A stretch of 9,798 nucleotides of DNA, taken from Oscillospiraceae bacterium (GTDB lineage: Bacteria; Bacillota; Clostridia; Oscillospirales; Ruminococcaceae). Of this stretch, positions 1 to 3,821 are shown one piece after another. The notes beneath the pieces were generated by a model. The model ran no database searches. It was not told where the DNA came from and was given only the letters and a program-made list of their open reading frames with translations. The number at the start of each line of letters is the position of its first letter. Within the stretch, counting starts at the first letter, position 1. A program made the translations under genes and the position numbers. The DNA lies in NCBI GenBank assembly GCA_031253365.1, contig JAIRWE010000115.1:1-9798 (forward strand), read 5' to 3'.

Positions 1-222
1 ATGTTCCCGGCAACAGACGCGTATATAGTTGAGCCGTATACGGATAAAACAACCAAACGCGAAGTTAGGGTTTTAATGGAAACCGAAAAAGATATTATCC
101 GAAATGCCGAAGATGTGCTGAGAGCGTATAGGAGAAATAAACATCTGTTGTTTGCGGATGTTGACGCCATATACAATGGATTGGAGAACGAACTCGCCCG
201 CCAACCCCTCCCGCCCCCGTGA
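1..222 (+). CDS. Unrecognised open frame, possibly the 3' end of a longer gene
   Basis: The frame is open from the first base of the window to a TGA at 220-222, giving 73 residues. The first codon happens to be ATG, but nothing upstream is visible. The sequence may therefore be a whole small protein or the C-terminal part of a larger one. The middle is charged and probably helical (residues about 26-66, with several Glu, Lys and Arg). The end, QPLPPP, is proline-rich. I see no domain I can name. Codon use is more A/T-rich (ata, aca, aaa, gtt) than in the genes from rpsF onward, which could mean a different origin. The next gene is 140 bp away with its own promoter, so the two are probably not one operon. 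Confidence 0.4.
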   Translation: MFPATDAYIVEPYTDKTTKREVRVLMETEKDIIRNAEDVLRAYRRNKHLLFADVDAIYNGLENELARQPLPPP

Positions 223-251
223 AAAAAACCGCGAAAACGCGAAAATCGCGG
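222..251 (-). terminator. Minus-strand intrinsic terminator-like hairpin
   Basis: On the minus strand a 6-bp GC-rich stem (CCGCGA at 229-234 pairing with TCGCGG at 246-251, 11-nt loop) is followed by seven U residues (complement of the A-run 222-228). This is the form of an intrinsic terminator reading leftward. On the plus strand there is no U-tract, so it would not end the 1-222 frame. I see no leftward gene that would need it. It may limit antisense transcription or be chance. Confidence 0.3.
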
Positions 252-280
252 AATCGCCCCAAAAATATTCACAAAAATCA

Positions 281-309
281 TTGACATAATGCAAAAAACA
301 TGGTACAAT
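281..309 (+). promoter_or_regulatory. Promoter of the two-TM membrane protein gene
   Basis: A perfect -35 box TTGACA (281-286) and a -10 box TACAAT (304-309) are separated by exactly 17 bp. A TGG just before the -10 gives an extended -10 (TGn). Transcription should begin near 316, leaving a leader of about 45 nt before the ATG at 363. This makes a start at the in-frame ATG at 300 impossible, because that codon lies inside the promoter. Confidence 0.85.
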
Positions 310-362
310 CATCATTGGCTGTAACGCCGCGAACGAACCGACAGTTTTACGAGGTGGCACAA

Positions 363-986
363 ATGAAGTATGAATTTTGGAATTTGTACGTCAACAACAA
401 GTTTAATTATTTTTATCACGAACGCTATCGCAGGCGCGACGAAAGGGCGCAGTTGTTTTTGGAGGTTTTTGCGAGCGTCGTTTCGCTGCTGAGCATATCC
501 GCGTGGGTGATATTCGGGGATTACGACTATATCTGGTCGACGGTTATCCTGTTTATGAATATCATTTTGCTGCTGAAAGACAAGTTCAAGACCGTCGAAA
601 GGATAAACGCGTTCAAGTATTACCTGCCCGAGCTGGACAACCTTCTATGCGAAATGGCGAGCGACTGGCGGAAAATCGAGGCGGGCGACCTGAGCAGCGA
701 CGTCAAGCTGATTGATTTAATCAGAAGCTACGAGATGTCGAATTTTGAAATATCGAACAAGTATTTGAGCCATTTGTATATACCGCGTTCGAGGCGGATT
801 GCCAAACTCGCGGACGAAGACACGGATTTATATATCTCGACGCTGCACAAAAGAGGGGAAATATACGAGCAGGTGGCGAAGAACATCAGCGTTGACGACG
901 AATTGCGCGGAAAAAAATATATCAAGGAAGAAAAAATCGGGGCGGACTATTCCTCCGTTTCCGCTTCCGCTTCACGCGGCGAGTAG
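363..986 (+). CDS. Small two-TM membrane protein, SLATT-like
   Basis: A 207-residue protein. The start is ATG 363, preceded by GAGGTG at 351-356 with a 6-nt spacer. Residues 1-30 are a charged, aromatic-rich N-terminal segment (FYHERYRRRDER). Two hydrophobic helices follow at about 31-51 and 56-72, joined by a very short turn (GDYDY). The rest (73-207) is soluble, helical and charged. This layout matches SLATT-family proteins: a 2-TM hairpin followed by a cytoplasmic helical region. Those are predicted pore-forming effectors that accompany nucleotide-signalling or reverse-transcriptase defence modules. The assignment is from topology and general sequence character only, with no diagnostic motif. 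No CD-NTase, SLOG or reverse transcriptase is visible beside it, so it would be an orphan or the end of a system lying upstream. It could also be an unrelated 2-TM protein. The C-terminal SSVSASAS stretch is low complexity. Confidence 0.55.
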   Translation: MKYEFWNLYVNNKFNYFYHERYRRRDERAQLFLEVFASVVSLLSISAWVIFGDYDYIWSTVILFMNIILLLKDKFKTVERINAFKYYLPELDNLLCEMASDWRKIEAGDLSSDVKLIDLIRSYEMSNFEISNKYLSHLYIPRSRRIAKLADEDTDLYISTLHKRGEIYEQVAKNISVDDELRGKKYIKEEKIGADYSSVSASASRGE

Positions 987-1004
987 CCGGCGCGCGGATT
1001 TTTC

Positions 1005-1037
1005 CCGCGGCTTTTCAAAAAGCCGCGGTTTTTGCGT
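1005..1037 (+). terminator. Intrinsic terminator after the two-TM gene
   Basis: CCGCGGCTTTT (1005-1015) pairs with AAAAAGCCGCGG (1017-1028), a stem with a seven-pair GC-rich base, followed at once by TTTTT (1029-1033). It lies 18 bp after the stop codon and before the rpsF promoter, so it isolates the two-TM gene as a single-gene transcript. Confidence 0.85.
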
Positions 1038-1073
1038 CTTTTCGGCGTTTTAGGCGTTTTCGCGGGTTGACTG

Positions 1074-1102
1074 TTGACAGCGCGCGCTTTTTGTGATATA
1101 AT
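1074..1102 (+). promoter_or_regulatory. Promoter of the rpsF-ssb-rpsR operon
   Basis: TTGACA (1074-1079), a 17-bp spacer and TATAAT (1097-1102), with TGA directly before the -10 (extended -10). This is a full consensus sigma-A promoter, as expected for ribosomal protein genes. A second copy of the -35 motif, TTGACT at 1067-1072, lies 7 bp upstream as a tandem repeat, but its spacing to the -10 is too long for use. Transcription should begin near 1109. Confidence 0.9.
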
Positions 1103-1108
1103 GTAGCG

Positions 1109-1198
1109 GCGGTCGAACGGTATAATACGACGGCGACCGAATTTATTTCCTTGCCCGCGGGCGAAACCCGCGGGACTAACGTCCAAAAGGAGGTACAA
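1109..1198 (+). promoter_or_regulatory. Structured 5' leader of rpsF, candidate S6:S18-type autoregulatory region
   Basis: The predicted leader of about 90 nt holds two inverted repeats. The first pairs CGGTCG (1110-1115) with CGACCG (1134-1139), enclosing 18 nt that may form a small inner stem (GTA/TAC around 1120-1128). The second pairs CCCGCGGG (1154-1161) with CCCGCGGG (1167-1174) across a CGAAA loop, ending 10 nt before the ribosome site AAAAGGAGG (1185-1193). Many bacteria carry an S6:S18-binding leader in front of rpsF, built around a CCG-containing bulge. I cannot assign that bulge here with confidence, so the regulatory role is inferred from position and structure. Confidence 0.5.
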
Positions 1199-1600
1199 AT
1201 GGCAAAATTAGGCGAAAAGTACGAAACGATGGTTGTGTTCTCGCTCAAAAACGGCGAAGAGCAGATTGAAACGCTGAAGGCTAAGTTTACGGAGATGATA
1301 AACTCCGGCGCGCAGCTTATCAGCGTTTCCGAATGGGGTAAAAGGCGGCTTGCCTACCCTATCGAATACGAAAGCGAAGGGCATTACGTTCTTTACTGTT
1401 TTGATTCAAAGCCCGACTTCCCGAAGGAGTTCGAGCGCGTTTTGAACATCACGGACGGTATTTTGCGGTTTTTGACCGTGTTGAGGCGAACGCGCGCGGT
1501 CGCCGCGGACGCGCGGAAAAAACCGCGCGGGGCGGTTTCTTCGGAGGAAGAGGGCGTTTTGAAACCCGAAAACGCCGAAATACAGCAAATTAAGGAGTGA
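1199..1600 (+). CDS. rpsF: 30S ribosomal protein S6
   Basis: A 133-residue protein. S6 pairs with S18 on the platform of the 30S subunit. The family pattern is clear: YETMVVF at 8-14, the signature WGKRRLAYPI at 46-55, GHYVLYCF shortly after, and the final ILRFLTVLRR helix/strand near residue 90. The core ends near residue 97. The remaining 36 or so residues form a charged tail (KKPRGAVSSEEEG and beyond), longer than the roughly 95-residue standard form; such tails are common and disordered in this family. The start at ATG 1199 is fixed by AAAAGGAGG with a 5-nt spacer. An in-frame ATG at 1151 lies within the leader hairpins and is not used. First gene of the rpsF-ssb-rpsR unit. Confidence 0.96.
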   Translation: MAKLGEKYETMVVFSLKNGEEQIETLKAKFTEMINSGAQLISVSEWGKRRLAYPIEYESEGHYVLYCFDSKPDFPKEFERVLNITDGILRFLTVLRRTRAVAADARKKPRGAVSSEEEGVLKPENAEIQQIKE

Positions 1601-1607
1601 GTTTTGA

Positions 1608-2099
1608 ATGTTTAACAAAGTTATTTTAATGGGCAGAATATGTCACGATTTGGAGCTTAAAACCACGCCGTCGGGCGTGTCCGTCCTGTCGTTCAGAATA
1701 GCCGTAGACAGGAATTATCAGGTGAAAGGGGAAGACCGGAAGGCGGACTTTTTCAATATAGTCGCGTGGCGTTCCACCGCCGAGTTCGTTTCAAAGTATT
1801 TCGGGAAGGGGCGCATGATTATGGTTGACGGCGAGCTTCAGACGCGCCAGTACATCGACAAGAACAACATCACCCAGAATATAGTCGAAATCGTGGCGGA
1901 CTCCATTCATTTCACGGGGGAAAAGCCGCCCGCGCAAAACCAGCAAAGCGGACCGGGCGGGGCGTATTCGGGTTCTTACCAAGGAACCGCCGCCGCGCAT
2001 CACCCCGCTGAAACGGTCAATTCCGCCCCCACCGCCGTAACGGGCGGCGCGGCGGGCGATTTTACCGAAAGCGGCGGCGAGGACGAGTACCCGTTCTGA
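1608..2099 (+). CDS. ssb: Single-stranded DNA-binding protein
   Basis: A 163-residue protein that coats single-stranded DNA as a tetramer during replication, repair and recombination. The N-terminal OB fold spans residues 1-105: it opens MFNKVILMGRI, has the family segment SFRIAVDR at 28-35 and FFNIVAW at 48-54 (Trp54 in a DNA-stacking position), and continues through GELQTRQY. Residues 106-155 are a Gly/Ser/Gln/Ala-rich flexible linker. The last residues, EDEYPF, are the acidic tip that recruits partner proteins; the usual form is DDDIPF, so Tyr replaces Ile here. AAGGAG (1592-1597) overlaps the end of rpsF and lies 10 nt before the ATG, and the intergenic gap is 7 nt. Its place between rpsF and rpsR is the standard Firmicutes order. 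Confidence 0.97.
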   Translation: MFNKVILMGRICHDLELKTTPSGVSVLSFRIAVDRNYQVKGEDRKADFFNIVAWRSTAEFVSKYFGKGRMIMVDGELQTRQYIDKNNITQNIVEIVADSIHFTGEKPPAQNQQSGPGGAYSGSYQGTAAAHHPAETVNSAPTAVTGGAAGDFTESGGEDEYPF

Positions 2100-2139
2100 C
2101 GCCGAACGCCTCAATAACATCATTTGAAGGAGGGCTATG

Positions 2140-2409
2140 ATGGCCGACAGAAGAGAAAATCGCGACAGTAAGGGCGGCGGGCGCCCCGTTAAACGCGCCC
2201 GGAAGAAGGTGTGCCAATTTTGCGCGGAAAGGGCGGCTTTCATCGATTACAAGGACGTCGCGCGGCTTAAAAACGGGAAGTGCCTTACCGAACGGTATAA
2301 AATTCTGCCCCGCCGAATTACGGGTTGTTGCGCGTTCCACCAGCGCGAGCTGACGACGGCGGTGAAAAGGGCGAGGCATCTGGCTTTGATTCCGTATTCG
2401 TCGGACTGA
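2140..2409 (+). CDS. rpsR: 30S ribosomal protein S18
   Basis: An 89-residue protein, partner of S6 on the 30S platform. Conserved features are KVCQFC (24-28 region), FIDYKDV (34-40), KILPRRITG (54-62), FHQREL (66-71) and AVKRARHLALIPY (74-86). Cys25, Cys28, Cys63/Cys64 and His67 form the CxxC...CxxH-like set of zinc-type S18 proteins. The stretch ARLKNGKCLTERY between IDYKDV and KILPRR is about two residues longer than usual and carries an extra Cys48. Two adjacent ATGs (2137 and 2140) compete. AGGAGG at 2128-2133 sits 3 nt from the first and 6 nt from the second, so I prefer 2140; the alternative adds one Met. Third gene of the operon, 40 bp after ssb. Confidence 0.95.
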   Translation: MADRRENRDSKGGGRPVKRARKKVCQFCAERAAFIDYKDVARLKNGKCLTERYKILPRRITGCCAFHQRELTTAVKRARHLALIPYSSD

Positions 2410-2418
2410 AACCGTCAA

Positions 2419-2449
2419 GCAACCTCCGGAAGCTCATTCCGGGGGTTGC
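2419..2449 (+). other. Strong intercistronic hairpin between rpsR and the HPP gene
   Basis: GCAACCTCCGGAA (2419-2431) pairs over 13 bp, with a single G-U, to TTCCGGGGGTTGC (2437-2449) around the loop GCTCA. No U-tract follows on either strand, so it is not a standard intrinsic terminator. It begins 9 nt after the rpsR stop and ends 24 nt before the next ribosome site. I infer an RNA-level role: 3' protection of the ribosomal mRNA, an RNase processing site, or partial attenuation of the downstream genes. Confidence 0.65.
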
Positions 2450-2487
2450 CGCCAAAAATCCGCCGTGTGCCTGGGAGGGCGTGAGGG

Positions 2488-3015
2488 ATGTTTTCCAAAA
2501 TAAAAGAGGCGATTTCGGCGCAAATAAAAGAAAGCAGGGAGCGCGACAACTTAGGGAGCGTCGCCGCGCAGTGCGTAATCGTTTTTGTTTCGCTGGGGCT
2601 TATACTCGCGCTGTACGAGTTTTTCGGCGGTATTATCGTCGCGTCGCTCGGAGCCAGCAGTTTCATTTTATTCGTTACCCCGCGCACGAATTCCTCGCGG
2701 GCGAGGAACTTAATCGGCGGTTACATATTCGGTTCGCTGGCGGGCGTCACGTTCAGCGTTTTGCACGTTTCCCTCGATATGTTCGACGTTCCGGGTATGC
2801 ACCTGACGTTGATTTTGGGATGCGCGGCGGCTGCCGCTCTCGCGACGTTCCTGATGGCGTGTACGGGGCTTGTGCATCCGCCCGCGGCGGCGCTCGCCCT
2901 CGGGCTGGCGGCGGATTCCGCCTGCTTGCGGACGGCGCTCGCGGCGCTCGTCGGCGTAACCGTGCTGTGCGCGGTCAGACGCCTGCTGATAAAAAATCTG
3001 AAAAACTTGGTGTAG
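2488..3015 (+). CDS. HPP family integral membrane protein
   Basis: A 175-residue, strongly hydrophobic protein. After a charged cytoplasmic N-terminus (1-23) there are membrane segments at about 24-44, 46-64, 75-93, 104-124 and 146-165. The family signature GLVHPPAAALALG lies at about 127-139 with the HPP triad at 130-132. A second family segment, GASSFILFVTPRTNSSRARNLIGGYIFG, runs over 55-82 and is shown here only for orientation by its ends (GASS, GGYIFG). Plant and cyanobacterial members have been linked to nitrite transport; most bacterial ones are uncharacterised, so the substrate here is unknown. The start ATG follows GGGAGG (2473-2478) by 9 nt. nadE begins 8 bp downstream with only a weak ribosome site, which suggests translational coupling to this gene. 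Confidence 0.85.
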   Translation: MFSKIKEAISAQIKESRERDNLGSVAAQCVIVFVSLGLILALYEFFGGIIVASLGASSFILFVTPRTNSSRARNLIGGYIFGSLAGVTFSVLHVSLDMFDVPGMHLTLILGCAAAAALATFLMACTGLVHPPAAALALGLAADSACLRTALAALVGVTVLCAVRRLLIKNLKNLV

Positions 3016-3023
3016 GTTACGCT

Positions 3024-3767
3024 ATGGCAATTATTTTTGACGCAGGAAAAACAAAAGAAGAAATAATCCGTTGGATTCGCGGTTATTTCGACGAAAACGG
3101 GAACGGTTGCCGCGCGGTCGTCGGGCTCAGCGGCGGGAAGGACAGCGGCGTAACCGCCGCGCTGTGCGTAAAGGCGCTCGGCGCGGACAGGGTTTACGGC
3201 GTCATGATGCCCTGCGGGTTCCAGAAAGATATGCACGTGGCGGAAGAGTTAGCCGCTTTGTTGGCGATAGAGCATTGCGTCGTCAACATCGAAGGCGGCG
3301 TTCGGTCGATTTTCGCCGCGATAAGCGAAGGCGGCTTATCCCTGAGCGAACAGGCGAAAATCAACACCCCCGCCCGCGTGAGAATGACGGTGCTTTACGC
3401 GGTTTCGGCGATTGTGAACGGGCGCGTGGCGAACACCTGCAATCTGAGCGAGGATTGGGTGGGATACGCGACGAAGTTCGGGGACGGCGCGGGCGATTTC
3501 AGCCCGCTGTCACACCTGACGGTTACGGAGGTAAAGGCAATCGGCAGGGAGCTGGGCTTGCCGCCGGGAATCATCGACAAAACGCCGGAAGACGGGCTTT
3601 CCGGGCTTTCCGACGAGGAAAACTTGGGGTTTACCTACGACGTCCTCGACAGGTATATTCGCGAGGGAATATGCGAAGAACCCGCGGTTAAAGAAAAAAT
3701 CGACAGGTTGAACAAGATAAACTCGCATAAACTGAACCCCATCCCCTGTTACAAATACAACGGGTAA
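3024..3767 (+). CDS. nadE: NH3-dependent NAD+ synthetase
   Basis: A 247-residue cytoplasmic enzyme that makes NAD+ from nicotinate adenine dinucleotide (deamido-NAD), ATP and ammonia, the last step of NAD synthesis. The PP-loop motif SGGKDS at 36-41 activates the substrate by adenylation. NTPARVRMTVLY (114-124 region) and the block NTCNLSEDWVGYATKFGD (137-154) match the substrate and ATP sites, and DGLSGLSDEENLGFTYD (190-206) matches the C-terminal loop of the family. No glutaminase domain is present, so free ammonia is the nitrogen donor. The frame stays open far upstream (to 2325), but that part overlaps the HPP gene and rpsR out of frame; homology begins at MAIIF, ATG 3024. The ribosome site is weak (AGG 3014-3016, overlapping the HPP stop), fitting coupled translation. 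Followed by a strong terminator. Confidence 0.95.
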   Translation: MAIIFDAGKTKEEIIRWIRGYFDENGNGCRAVVGLSGGKDSGVTAALCVKALGADRVYGVMMPCGFQKDMHVAEELAALLAIEHCVVNIEGGVRSIFAAISEGGLSLSEQAKINTPARVRMTVLYAVSAIVNGRVANTCNLSEDWVGYATKFGDGAGDFSPLSHLTVTEVKAIGRELGLPPGIIDKTPEDGLSGLSDEENLGFTYDVLDRYIREGICEEPAVKEKIDRLNKINSHKLNPIPCYKYNG

Positions 3768-3780
3768 CTTACCCGACAAA

Positions 3781-3821
3781 TTCCCCCGCCGCAGTAACGC
3801 GGCGGGGGGAATTATTTTTTT
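3781..3821 (+). terminator. Intrinsic terminator after nadE, between convergent genes
   Basis: TTCCCCCGCCGC (3781-3792) pairs with GCGGCGGGGGGAA (3799-3811) around a 6-nt loop, with one extra G bulged, followed by ATTATTTTTTT to 3821. It clearly ends the plus-strand nadE transcript. The leftward ispH transcript also enters it directly after its stop, but the minus-strand U-tract is weak (AATTTG), so bidirectional use is only possible. A small perfect hairpin at 3761-3775, CGGGTA/TACCCG, spans the nadE stop just before it. Confidence 0.85.

Noticed and set aside
73..360. 95-residue minus-strand open frame
   Set aside because: It overlaps the left-edge frame and the promoter of the two-TM gene, has no family features and no ribosome site.
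300..362. Upstream in-frame ATG at 300 for the two-TM protein
   Set aside because: It lies inside the promoter, between the -35 and -10 boxes, and has no ribosome site; ATG 363 has GAGGTG at the right distance.
1121..1126. Second TATAAT in the rpsF leader as another promoter
   Set aside because: At 17-bp spacing the -35 position (1098-1103) has no TTGACA-like sequence; it more likely forms part of the leader hairpin.
2325..3023. Long upstream extension of the nadE frame
   Set aside because: It runs out of frame through the end of rpsR and the whole HPP gene, is extremely Arg/Gly-rich, and NadE homology begins at ATG 3024.
3071..3691. 206-residue plus-strand frame within nadE
   Set aside because: Arg-rich shadow of nadE in another frame with no family character.
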